Below the pieces are notes generated by a model. It did no database searches. It was not told the DNA's origin and saw only the letters and a program-made list of their open reading frames with translations. 64,000 nucleotides of DNA from Phanerodontia chrysosporium (taxonomy: Eukaryota > Basidiomycota > Agaricomycetes > Polyporales > Phanerochaetaceae). The translations under genes were made by a program, and so were the position numbers. Where the stretch lies: NCBI GenBank assembly GCA_001910725.1, contig MJGA01000018.1, positions 372,001 to 436,000 of the forward strand, given 5' to 3'. Every line of letters begins with the position of its first letter. The first letter of the stretch is position 1. Below, in pieces: positions 52,287 through 62,193 of this stretch.

Positions 52287-53033
52287 TTAATCAAAGTAGC
52301 CGGCCCGGTACACGATATCTAGCTCTCCCACGATGCGGCGGAAGTTGCGCCTTAAACCGACAAACGGGATGTCACCAATCTGAGCTAGTCCGAGCTCGTA
52401 CTGATGCCACTCCTTAAACGTAGTGGTGGGGGCGAGGCGGCTGAGCTCGTTGCGAATCTGTTGAAGACGTTCGAGCAGCTGGCAGACGCCGTGTGCGCGG
52501 TCGCTGCTGACGAGGTGGAAGAGGTCGACTTCCTCGACGGCCTTGAGACGCTTGATGGTCGCGTCGAGCTTGGGCGTGAAGATGCCGACAAGGTCGGTGG
52601 GGGAGTACTTGGGGATGTCGATGCCGATGGGCTTGCGGGCGATGGGCTCGTACGTCGGGGCGGCGCTGAGGCGCTCTGCCAAACTGAGCTTGGAGGAGGA
52701 GGCGGCTACGGCGGCCTGGGCTTCTTGCGCCTCTCGTTGGCGCTGCTCGCGGATGCGGTTGCCTACGCGCTGTTCGGCTTCGCGAGCCTCGCGGACGGCA
52801 GTCCAGTTGATGGAGGGAACGGAAGGCGGGGGCGTCGGGAGCGTGGAGACGTACTTGATGACCGCCTTGACTTTGCGGTCTGTCCACTTAACGGGGTTGC
52901 CGGCCTCGCGACGACGTTGGAGGCGGTCGAAGATGCGTTGGGGGATGTGGTCTTTGAGAAGGGGTGCGTTCGGGGGCGGAGAGGCCGCGCTTCGACGAAC
53001 GTCTTTCGGCACTGCGAAAGCAAGTCTTAGCAA
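52287..53033 (-). CDS. ORF0 of element 2, unknown protein upstream of gag
   Basis: 248 residues from ATG 53033 (MLRLAFAVPKDVRRSAASPP), starting 133 nt after the 5' LTR. It has a basic first third (IPQRIFDRLQRRREAGNPVK), a charged helix (TAVREAREAEQRVGNRIREQ), an Ala/Ser linker, and a C-terminal part (LDATIKRLKAVEEVDLFHLV ... FKEWHQYELGLAQIGDIPFV) ending FRRIVGELDIVYRAGYFD. The C-terminal ~70 residues can be laid beside those of ORF0 in element 1 with nearly equal length and a similar pattern (W-x-...-I-...-F-...-R-x-I-x-EL-...-aromatic/acidic end), but identity is low. No known domain seen. Same place, size, charge pattern and intactness suggest a common accessory protein of this retrotransposon group. 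Confidence 0.72.
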   Translation of the reverse strand: MLRLAFAVPKDVRRSAASPPPNAPLLKDHIPQRIFDRLQRRREAGNPVKWTDRKVKAVIKYVSTLPTPPPSVPSINWTAVREAREAEQRVGNRIREQRQREAQEAQAAVAASSSKLSLAERLSAAPTYEPIARKPIGIDIPKYSPTDLVGIFTPKLDATIKRLKAVEEVDLFHLVSSDRAHGVCQLLERLQQIRNELSRLAPTTTFKEWHQYELGLAQIGDIPFVGLRRNFRRIVGELDIVYRAGYFD

Positions 53034-53166
53034 CGTGTACGGAGTGAGCGGGCTGCTCGACTACGACGTACTCGCTTTAATCGGAGGGAATAAACCTTTT
53101 TTAAACGGTATTTGGGGGAGCGGTAGGGAAGGAATTGCCTAGGGCACCCAAGAGATCTCGACCTAA

Positions 53167-53836
53167 TGTCGCGGAGCTAGGGCTCAACGCTTCACGAGGG
53201 AGGGCAAGTGGGGAGGTCGACGACGAGGCGCGGCGGAGCGAATCACGCAGCGACGAACAAACTTGCTCAGCTGTCCGTATTGACCAAGTTAACATTAGCA
53301 AGCTATTCTACTATACAAGCTGGGGCTTACCTGTCCGTATTGACCAAGAGGTCGAGATGACGGACAGGAGCGAGGAGTGCTACCCTTATATACTACAGAG
53401 TCTTTAGGGCAGGCTGTACGATTACCTAAGCTGATGGGCAATGCTCGGCATAGCCATCGAGGCTGCGACGCGGGCTGCGCGGCGAGGCTGTGCGGAGGCT
53501 ATGTCACGAGGCTGTGTCGGGCCGAGGCTGTGTCATCTGGCTGATCAGCTCGGCGTGTCTCGGCGAAGGGAGTCATCAGGGATGACAGTGCCGCTTCGGC
53601 GATCCGGGGGACCGGTTGCAAGGCAGACCGGTGATCCGGGCAGTGTCTGAGCGCGCAGCGGGATGCGCTGGCGTCTAGGGGTGATGCGCCATCAGGGCGC
53701 TGGCGCTGAGTGGCCAGGCGCTGAGTGTGGGCGGCTAGGACTCCAGACGGCGCGAGGGCTGCTCGCCCGTTGGATTAATCGAGGAAAATGGCCAAAAATC
53801 GGCGAAAAATAGGGCGACACCGTCACATCCGTGACA
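53167..53836 (-). repeat. LTR of element 2 (5' LTR)
   Basis: 670 bp partner of 46151-46820 with one substitution noticed. It carries the active promoter of this minus-strand element. Confidence 0.93.
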
Positions 53837-53841
53837 CTTTC
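53837..53841 (+). repeat. Target-site duplication of Gypsy element 2, right copy
   Basis: CTTTC. Its last base is part of the TAG stop codon of the minus-strand gene, so the duplication kept that stop. Confidence 0.9.
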
Positions 53842-55566
53842 TAGGCTTCATCATCAGCCTCATTCTCGCTCTCTCCACCCTCAACCAGGCCGTTAGCTCC
53901 ATCTGCACCCCCTGCCTCCTGCTCATTCTCGTCCGCCTCATCGTCAGTGGATACCGTGTCTCGGAAACCGCGCGGATTCTTATCTGAAATCTTGACCTCA
54001 TGATCACGGGTGCCACCGTTCTCGCTGCGCCAGGCCTTGAGCCACTTGCGGTTGACGAGCATCGGAGGCATCTTTCGCTTCGGAGGAAACTGCGTCGAGC
54101 GTCGTCCCAGGTCGACGCGTCTATGCAGTTTCGGACCACCTGCCTCTCCAGCGACCTCTTCTTGCCAAAGCGCATCAAGATCGTGAAATATTGCAGTAGC
54201 CTGACAGTCTCGCAGGTAAGTTTTAGGATCATTCCACAGCAGAGTACTCACTCGTTTAGTGCGCCAGGCAAGGGAGCGCACCTCGAGAATTTTAATGCCT
54301 TGACGGAGTTCTTGATCGGTGACTCGAGCTGCTTGCTTGGCGTTCTGGAAGAGCTGACGCTCTTTCTCAGAGTCAGACGCACTGAACGTACTGACTTCTT
54401 CGGTCATCCAAGGCGTCTCCAGCAAAGGTTCAGGGTTGACACCGTGAACCTCCTCGTAGGATTGGCATGCAAGGAGACGGCGCGCCTTGAGCTTTAGAGG
54501 GTAGGTTAGCTCTCTTGCCTATATCGTATGGTGCTCTTTCTTACCTCACGCTGACGGCCAGCTCGGCGTTCATTATCGACCGTCTCGAAGCGCTTCTGGA
54601 CCTTCTCTGGATCGTCCTTGCATCTCTTACCCTGGTTCCACTGACGCAGGATTCTCTTCACCATTTCCTCAAGGTCCAGAAGCGTGAACTGGACGCCCCT
54701 AGTTTGGATCGAGCGCGTTTTCTCGTTCTAACACCCGGTAAGCCTTTGCTCATAACGACTTAATGGAGAACTCACTGTCTGATCGGTGTAGACGAGCTGG
54801 GCTACACGGTCAATGACGGCACGATTGACCGGGTGGTTTACAGGCTGATCATATGCAATCGGAAGCTTGCCAGGTTGAGGCTGAGGCGTCTGGGGCAGGT
54901 CCTTGCCACGGCGAAGCAGGAAAGGGTTGCCCTGTACACCGGTAACGTTGAATAACTCCAGCTTCACCAAGTTCTGATGTTTTAACCGTAGGTCAGCAGT
55001 CAGATACCGTGACAAAAGGCTTGTGGCCTGAACAGAGAACTACGTACTCGCAGCTCAGTCTTGAGTGCTGCTTGTGCATCAGTAAGTGCCGTCTTGCCCA
55101 TTAAGATGAGACGCGGAGCTTCAAGCGACACGTCAGACGACTCGTCTGCACTGCTGCTGCTCTCATCCCCATCCTGGAGGCGGCCACGACGCCGGCGTTG
55201 ACGGTGAGTCCGTCCTTTCTTGAGCGCTGCTTTGCGCTTCTTGCCGCGACGCTGATTCGGCTGTTCAGTGCTGGTGGGGTCCTCGGTATCCGAGCGGAGC
55301 GCAGGGTCGATGGCGGAGTTGCTGATGTTCGAGGCCCCTGCCAGGTTCGTCCCTCTGCCCCTCGAAGCACCCTTCTGACCATCACCTAGCCGTTCAGATA
55401 CCACCCCGGTCATGCTGCGCCACTCGTCGAGCGTTGGCGGAGGGCAGTCCGGGTCCGCTTCCCTGACTTCCCGCACATACTTGTGGTACGCAGCCCATTC
55501 GGCAGGTGGAACAGCCTGCTTGGCTTGGGCAGTGCATGACTGCGCTGGTGGTGCGCGGTTGGGCAT
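53841..55566 (-). CDS. Second gene of the Tnp2 transposon (unknown function)
   Basis: Not recognised as a named family. Exon 1 starts at ATG 55566 (MPNRAPPAQSCTAQAKQAVP) and has VPPAEWAAYHKYVREVREAD and a Lys/Arg-rich run (RRGKKRKAALKKGRTHRQRR, nuclear-signal-like), ending ALKTELR at GTACGT. Next exon: NLVKLELFNVTGVQGNPFLL...RAVIDRVAQLVYTDQT. After GTGAGT...CTAG: GVQFTLLDLEEMVKRILRQW...RRAGRQRE. Then LKARRLLACQSYEEVHGVNP, LETPWMTEEVSTFSAS..., RTKR, one more intron, and an acidic tail (STDDEADENEQEAGG) ending at TAG 53843-53841. Position, convergent with the transposase gene, suggests the TnpA-like DNA-binding partner of CACTA-type elements; a host gene is the alternative. Confidence 0.6.
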
Positions 55567-56280
55567 CGGGAGGGCGTTCTGAAAGATGGGACAGGTGCGC
55601 TACAGCTGCTGGGGGTCGTCTGGGGTGCAGAGGCCGTCGGGAGCATGGGCGACGAGCAATGGACGATTATTTATTCATTTATGTGACATTTTTTCGACAT
55701 GAAATAAAGCTAGTTCTTCTACATCAACGCAGATCCGGATACAGCCTCCATTCAGACCCTTCATATATCTATATAGAGGGCATAAGCCGAAGCTTGTAGA
55801 TCAAGCTATGGCGGCTTTATAGATAGTTGTTACCTCTCTTCAGACGAGATGGTAACAGTCTGTTTACCTTGCTTCAGTTCACTTCTAAAGGGTGTTGCTC
55901 GGTCAGGCAGACGCACCGGCGCTAGGTCTTCCTTCTTGCCCTAACCCGAACCCACACAGACGTCCTGGACAGTATCCCGCTACCAGCACGCTGCCGACTA
56001 TAGCCTGTTTCTCTGAACCTAGGTAAGGCTTGCCTGGGGTCTTTACAGACCACCTTTTGCTCCCATATCTCCAGATCATCGCAGCTGATTTATTTGAAGC
56101 TGGCGGCGCTCTTCCTAAGCAGGTCCGACACACGGTGCATGTGCTTCATCGCACTGATGCGCCCTTCCATAACCGTCCCGCGTCGGCCGCTCTGTCCCAG
56201 CTTGCTCCCGACCGTGAATTAGGTACATCTGCGACGCTTTCTCGCGCCTTGACGCTCCCTTGTCGTGGACACTGACCCAC
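55567..56280. other. Region right of the transposon genes
   Basis: About 0.7 kb, AT-rich near 55660-55860. It should contain the right transposon end and the promoter of the YCII gene. No gene and no matching terminal repeat found. Confidence 0.35.
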
Positions 56281-56814
56281 ATGTTTGCTCGAGGCCTTCG
56301 TCCGTGTTTACGCCCCGTGACTCTGCGCGCCCCCGCTCTCCTCCAGTTCCGCACGCTCGCCAGCATGTCCACAAAGTACACCTTCATGCTCTACGCGCCC
56401 GACTACACGGACCCCGACGCGTTCAGTCGCCGCATGGCCGTGCGCCCGACGCACCTCGCGAACGCAAAGACCCTGAAGGAGCAGGGCGTTATGCGTACGT
56501 CGCCGTGACTCCCCATCTGCTCCTCGCTCACCTCTGAGCAGGCATCGGCGGCGGGCTCGTCGACCCCGCGACGTACCAATCCGCGGAGAAGAAGCTCATT
56601 GGCTCGATGATGGTCTACGAGGCCGAGAGCCTCGAGGCGGTGCGGAAGCTCGTTGAGGCAGATATCTACTACACCTCCAACGTCGTGAGTGCCCCCCTCC
56701 TGTCGCGCGACGCGTGCCCTGCTGAACGGTCGACGTCACCAGTGGGACAAGGAGAAGCTCGTCATCCTTCCCTGGATCCCGGCGCACCCCCTGCCGCCGA
56801 TCGCCCCTCAGTGA
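56281..56814 (+). CDS. YCII-domain protein with mitochondrial presequence, copy 1
   Basis: Three exons. ATG 56281 starts an Arg-rich, acid-free leader (MFARGLRPCLRPVTLRAPAL) typical of a mitochondrial presequence, then the YCII fold: KYTFMLYAPDYTDPDAFSRR, RPTHLANAKTLKEQGV; after an intron GGGLVDPATYQSAEKKLIGS and MMVYEAESLEAVRKLVEADI; after a second intron WDKEKLVILPWIPAHPLPPI. Stop TGA 56812-56814. YCII proteins are small ferredoxin-like dimers, some with peroxidase or dehalogenase-like roles in bacteria; the fungal role is unknown. A downstream Met (MSTKYTF, residue ~29) could give a cytosolic form. It has a close paralogue at 57105. Confidence 0.8.
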
Positions 56815-57104
56815 ACACGTAGGCACGTCGGCCCTGCATTGCTGCTGTCGCGTGCGCGCCGAGCGTCCAGACCACAGACATAGTTCCCAAAATGCTTGTA
56901 CCAATACATCACCGTTTGTCAGCCCCCGCCGACTGCCATCACCGAAGATCGATGGCTTCTCATGCAGCCATCGCCCGATGTCGCGTCTGACGAGCGTACG
57001 CGGTCCGCCTGTGCATTCGACGGTCCGGTGGCGCTTTGTCGTTGTCGAGGGTGATTGCGCACGATATAAGGGCTGCTGCCTCCCCTTGAGGTTTGTAAGG
57101 GACC

Positions 57105-57559
57105 ATGGCTGAAGAGAAGACCCTCTACACCTTTGTGCTGTTCGCGCCTGACTACACAGACCCAGATGCGCCCGCGCGGCGGCTGAGCGTCCGCCAGAGG
57201 CACCTCGAGAACGCCAAGGTCGTGCAGGCGCAGGGCATTCTTCGTACGTCTTCAGGAGTCTCGTGTTCGCTACCTTACGCTAACATACAGTAGGCCTTGG
57301 AGGCGCGTTGATCTCGCCAGACACGTACCAATCCTCCGAGAGGAGGATGATCGGGTCGATGGGTGTCTATCAGGCGGAGAGCCTCGAGGCTCTTCGGGAG
57401 ATCATCGAAGGGGACATCTACTACACTGCGGGCGTGGTACGTTCACCCTCCTCATGCCTACAGATTTGTGCTCACGACGTTGTGCAGTGGGATAAGGAGA
57501 AGCTTGTGATCCTTCCGTGGGTCTCAGCGTTCCCTCTGCCTCCTATCGCCCCAGAATGA
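57105..57559 (+). CDS. YCII-domain protein, copy 2 (no presequence)
   Basis: Three exons at the same positions as copy 1. MAEEKTLYTFVLFAPDYTDP, RRLSVRQRHLENAKVVQAQG; GGALISPDTYQSSERRMIGS, GVYQAESLEALREIIEGDIY; WDKEKLVILPWVSAFPLPPI. Stop TGA 57557-57559. ATG 57105 is the only plausible start and gives no targeting peptide, so the product should be cytosolic. It is 290 bp downstream of copy 1 in the same direction: a tandem duplication with different localisation. Confidence 0.8.
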
Positions 57560-58070
57560 GCGAACGACGAGGTGCATGTGTTACAACAGAAAAAAATATA
57601 TGTCCTATTGGCTATATCTACCTACTTCATATGAAGGAAATTCGCTGTACCATTTACAATCGAGCCATCCAGCGACAGGGATGTCTACATTACTTTTGCC
57701 AAACCAAACCAAAGCCCAAAGGAGGAGTGTGCGAGCGGTGAAGGCATAAAGGATAACGAGAGTGCATAACTGGCGGGATGTGCGAGAGCGATGAGACAGC
57801 CGAGATGATAATTAGCAGCGGGGATGAGAATACAGGTACTGGTTGTTTGTTGTTGTGTTCCGGGTTAATGGTGACAGGTGGATGCTCTTGGTGTTTGGTG
57901 TAAGGACCGACGCGGACGCAGCCCGGGGCATGCGGCGCATAAGGGGGGTGGTGAAGAACCCGTGGAGAGAAATGCAAACAAGGATAATAACAAAAGACAG
58001 AAGACGAAGGGGAATTCCTTGAAACATCCAGCCAATCCGTTCCAATCCAAGAAGAAATAAGGGGAGGCGT
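57560..58070. other. Convergent 3' region
   Basis: About 0.5 kb between the ends of a plus-strand and a minus-strand gene. AT-rich with AATAAA-like runs near 57590; no gene seen. Confidence 0.4.
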
Positions 58071-59928
58071 TCAGCACAGCTGAACCTCCCACTCGCCGCC
58101 CTCGCGACCCTCGCCGGGCATGCTCTTCAGCGCTATCCGCACGCGGCGGCGCTGCTGCACCGGCTGGGGCTGGGGGGCGCCGTAGCTGAAGTCGAAAGTG
58201 GAGCCGCCCTGCGCGACACTAACGGCGTCCATGGGGATGCCGTACTCGACGCCGCCGACGCCGAGGAAGGGGTCTGTCTCGCCCATCTCGCTGCCGCCCC
58301 ACATTGACTGGTCCTCGTCCGAGGGCGTCTGCTGGTGGTGCTGCGCGTCCGCCGACGGCGGGTGGATGCGCACCCGGATCTTGCCGTCGTGCGATGGCGT
58401 CGCGTCGAAGGAGATGTCAAGACCGCTCAGGCCAAGCGCCTCCGAGTCGGCGTCGACGAACTCGAGCTTCTTCAGCCCGCTGCTAGACGCGCCGAAGTTG
58501 CCGGGTGTAATGCGGCCGTGGCTGTCGATGTCGAGGTCCATCACGGAGCCCGATGACGCGAGCCAGTCGAAGTCGCCGGTCACGAGTGAGTTCATGTCGA
58601 ACGTAGACGACGCCGTCTGGATAGAGTTCGCGTTCGAAAGCGGAAGTGAAAATGTTGAGGGGACGGCGGACTGCGTTGGCAAGGAGAGGAGTGTGGGAAG
58701 AGCACAGAGCAAAACCTGCAGATAAGGCCGTTAGCGACAGGTTCGTGCCTCAGAAGCGGCGGAACTGACCATGAGGCCGAGGCTAGCGCTGCTCTTATTG
58801 AGCATCTGCGACGGATTCCGCGAGGTCGAAAGCGACAACTGAGGCTCGACGGCTTCTGACTTGACTTTCGCTGGTGATGTGCTCTTCCGTGACAAGGCCT
58901 CGTTGAGTTCTTGCTCGCGCTTCTGAGCCTCTGCGAGCTGTGCCCGCAGCTGTTCTACTTCCGACAGCAGCTCCTGGGGTGCCTCCTGCTTCACATTTTG
59001 TGTGAGGGCAAGCAACCGGGCGTTCTCCTGCTCGAGTTCGGCGACGCGACTGAAGAAAAGACGATCAGAATCAGCATCATGAAAGATGACGTGAAGATGT
59101 AAGAAAGCACACGCTCAACGGCGTGTGTCAATGAAACTTGTCCACGCCCATCATCCATCGCCGTGCACGCCTCCTTCTGCTCGTCGTCTCGCCCTCGGGC
59201 GATCAAGCCCATCCCGGAAAACACCGACACATCCGGGCGCTTAGCGCTCATCGCGAGGCGGCGAGCGAGCACAGGCACGGCGAGCACGTTGCCGTGCAGG
59301 ATGCACCGGCACAAAAACACGGAAATAATCCAGAAATAGAGGGAGAAGAGACTCACTGCTCCATGTTCTCGAACTCCTCCCGCTTCCGTTGCCTGCTCAG
59401 GAACGCGGCCGCACGGTTCTTGACGAGACGCGCCTCGCGCTTGCTCAAGCCCGTAACATCCGGAGGCACAAAGTCCTTGGTGCTCACCGTCGCGCGGGGC
59501 TTCTTCGATGCAGAGGGCGTGACGCTGGACGACCGTTTGCTCGGGACGAGGCTCGGCGCAGAGGGCGGCTGCACCGATGGTAACGCCTCCTGTACGCTTG
59601 CGGGCGACGAGGAGTAGTTGTCCGGCGAGGGGGCGTAGGTCATATCAAAGACCTGTGCGGTCGGCAGGCAGAGCTGCTCGTTGTCGAGGTCGTCGGGGCT
59701 CATGCGGCCACGGAGAACGCGCGAGACAGGGATTGGGGATCCCGAGCTTGTGGAGCCGACCGAGCGGGGCGGCGAGGGCATCGTGTTCGTGTAGCCAAAG
59801 TGCAGCGAGGGCGGGAACTCGAGGCTGGTGGGCGAGTACTGCTGAGCATGGTCCCAGTCCGAGAGGGGCGACAAGGGTGCGTCGCTATGAATGAGATGCG
59901 ACATATTGAGTGGTGTTATAACGTTCAT
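58071..59928 (-). CDS. bZIP transcription factor with putative membrane segment
   Basis: Exon 1 (59928-59357) has a Ser/Pro-rich N-terminus and a bZIP basic region LSKREARLVKNRAAAFLSRQ (N171 and R179 fit N-x7-R). A 307-nt intron (59356-59050, GTGAGT...TTCAG) cuts exactly between the basic region and the zipper. Exon 2 begins RVAELEQENARLLALTQ and continues with long Leu/Gln/Glu heptads (LLSEVEQLRAQLAEAQKREQ). A second intron (GTCAGT...TGCAG) joins SASLGLMV to LLCALPTLLSL, forming a ~17-residue hydrophobic segment. A C-terminal ~210 residues with acidic and Pro/Gln regions follows, ending at TGA 58073-58071. Such order, bZIP before a possible membrane helix, is seen in ER-stress factors of ATF6/CREB3 type; the segment is short, so tethering is unproven. 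Confidence 0.8.
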
Positions 59929-62193
59929 GATTATGGTCGAGTTGGGTAAGTATTAGTGGGAAGTCGTGTCGAATACAAGGTCTTGAGGTCGTCGAAGGGG
60001 GAGGGCGGGTAGGAACGGAGGCTTGGAGGGGTGGTTGTTCGAAGGATAGGTTCAAAAGTTAAGCGGACTTTTTAAACGAGGATGGAGGGGTGAGGGTGAG
60101 ATTTGGTTGAGATCCCGATACTTTTGATGGACGCTGTTCCATCACCTGCATCTTGATTCTCTGGCCTGCACAGGGTGCACAGCTCCCAGGCCTCGTACAT
60201 TTTGCGTTCTCGAGCCTCCCACAGGTTGTTATTTACAGCTCAAATGTCAACTTGGGGCGACCAACACCCCGTACAGCAGGGACAGCGGTACGCTGCGCTT
60301 CGGCGCCTGAGCAATTATAGCAGGTCTCCCAGGCCAGACCCATGTCGCACACCGCCCTTATTTTCATGCTAATAATCACGTTCTCCCTCCGGATGATTAT
60401 CTAGTCGAGCACGAGCTGACGCTTAGATGCGTTGAAATGGATGCAAACGCGTCCGCCGTGCAACGTGCCCATGACCCCCGAGCCTGAGCACGACGAGCCG
60501 TACATGGCGCACGATACCGACGACTGCCCGAGAACGCTCGCGGGGCACAAGCTTTCGGCCACTTTACGCCCCTGCGGAGCCTTTGCTCCCCTTTGGTCTG
60601 GCCTTCTGACTTGGCTCCCCGAATTTGCAAGAAATCCAAGAGAGCGCAGAACAGCCTGCACAGGCCGTCAAAGTCAAGATCAACCACCCGCCGCAGTTGA
60701 TCAACCCCAGATATCGGTACCCACACCGAGCACGATCGCGCTCTGGCGCAATTATTGGCTCCCCAGGAAGGGTCTCGATAGAAGCTCTAGGGCCCGCGTC
60801 TGCGGTGATCGTCCTGAACCATGTGGGGGTGGCCATTCTCGGCACCGTCCCGCTCCTCAGAGGTCCAATGCCAGTGCCGGGTGTGCCTGTCCTCCCGAGT
60901 GCTCTATACGGCTCTCGCCTGCACTCCGTAAGTCCTCAGGTCTTCGTGTGCCTGCTGCCTGCTCAACTGGTGCTCCCACCTTCTAGGTTAGGAGAAGACG
61001 CGGGTACGCCTGTCCCCCTCACATTCCAGAAGCCTAAGCGCGGCACGAGTTGTTTGAAAGTGAGACCAAGGGGGGTGCGGCAGCCCGCTACCGTATACAC
61101 GATCCTTCTGCAGCGCCCGACTTGCCGCACCCTGCAGGCTTCTTGCAGGAAAGGCGATGCCCCTCGCTTAGATCCCCCACGCCATGGCTCGCCCCTCGTG
61201 GCGGGGATAATCAGAGACGTCCTTGCGTTGCAATCCCGAGCCGCCTTGTGCAGCTGAAGTAGAGGTGCGGATAGTAAGTCCCATCCTCAAGAACAGACCG
61301 CTGTGCAACCCGTTCGGCCTCGACGCTTCCGTGACTTTCTGCAGCTCTACAAATTGGACAAATTTCCAGCTCTCGCGCCTCCTATGCTATAAGCAGCAAG
61401 CCCAGAGCAAGTCGGCGCATTCAACGGCGGGCGGGTCAAAACAGCCGAGCGACCGTACTCCGGTCACTTCACCTCGGTCTCTCCTGCGACAGCCGCCTTC
61501 CACTATCAAGAAGCATGCCGCGCGTGCCGCTCCTTCATGCAGTCGCCTCCACAGAGCATTCTCTCCTTGCTCTGCTTGACTTGCATCATCTCAAAGCCAA
61601 GCTGGGATTATTTTTGGTCATTTTCTGCGACAATCAGCTTGTACGGTTCCGACGCTCGGGCCTATTGGCCCAGTAATATATCTGGTTAACCATGCTGTGC
61701 CTCTGTCCGCACTTCTTGGCAGTCCTGAGGATCCTCGATAAGCAGCGGTTCTGCAGTGCGCATAGCATGCTTGCCATCTCCTCGGCTCATGTTAGCAAGC
61801 GCACCTCCCTGCTGCCTGAACCCTACACAGAGGGGAACCGGGGTGGCACAGCTGCGGATCAAACGAATTCCCGAAGTTAACATCCACGGTTCTTTAGGAC
61901 CGAGCTAGAAGCTTACCAATACATGTATATGCATCTCACTCCTGCTCAGGGAGTGGGCTCGGCGGCGGCAGGCGTACGCAGGGTCGACGTCAGGGATCGC
62001 ACGAACGTTGGGCCTAACGGCAATCAAGCTTCGGCACGTCGAGCAGATCACCGTGTATTGGAATAGAGGAAGCGTGGAATTAAACGCGACGCAGGAACGT
62101 GTATACCCAGGTAAATACCAATCGGAGTCCCGCAAGATCCCGTAAGGAAATGTCCGAGCGCACCCATGCAACTGCACCACCCGCAAAACGAGC
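59929..62193. other. Gene-poor region
   Basis: About 2.3 kb with no gene I can defend. The part next to 59928 is the bZIP promoter. A minus-strand frame at 60401-60661 (QSSVSCAMYGSSCSGSGVMG ... HFNASKRQLVLD) has coding-like composition and could be the last exon of a small Cys-containing protein, but I found no start or upstream exon. No repeats noticed. Confidence 0.35.

Larger units (their letters stand above)
46151..53836 (-). mobile_element. Ty3/Gypsy chromodomain LTR retrotransposon, element 2 (with ORF0)
   Basis: 7,686 bp on the minus strand: 5' LTR 53836-53167, ORF0 (53033-52287), gag (51861-50611), -1 slippery site, pol (to 46859), polypurine tract, 3' LTR 46820-46151. I saw one difference between LTRs (A46249 versus G53265), so the insertion is young. 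GC-richer and only distantly related to element 1, with different LTRs, but the same gene order including the extra ORF upstream of gag. No dUTPase. RT, RNase H and integrase active sites look intact, so it may be competent. Confidence 0.93.
32873..55566. mobile_element. Tnp2 (CACTA/En-Spm-like) DNA transposon split by two nested LTR retrotransposons
   Basis: Coordinates give the coding extent only; terminal inverted repeats were not located. It consists of a transposase gene (+; 32873-35623 and 44227-45737) and a convergent second gene (-; 55566-53841). Removing the two Gypsy elements (35624-44221 and 46151-53836, each with one copy of the target duplication) leaves ~6.4 kb with the two 3' ends ~0.4 kb apart, a compact arrangement typical of such elements. 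That the minus-strand gene belongs to the same element is inferred from position. Confidence 0.6.

Noticed and set aside
60432..60986. 184-codon plus-strand ORF
   Set aside because: No start context, Pro/Arg-rich by GC bias, and competing frames on both strands; not defensible as a gene.
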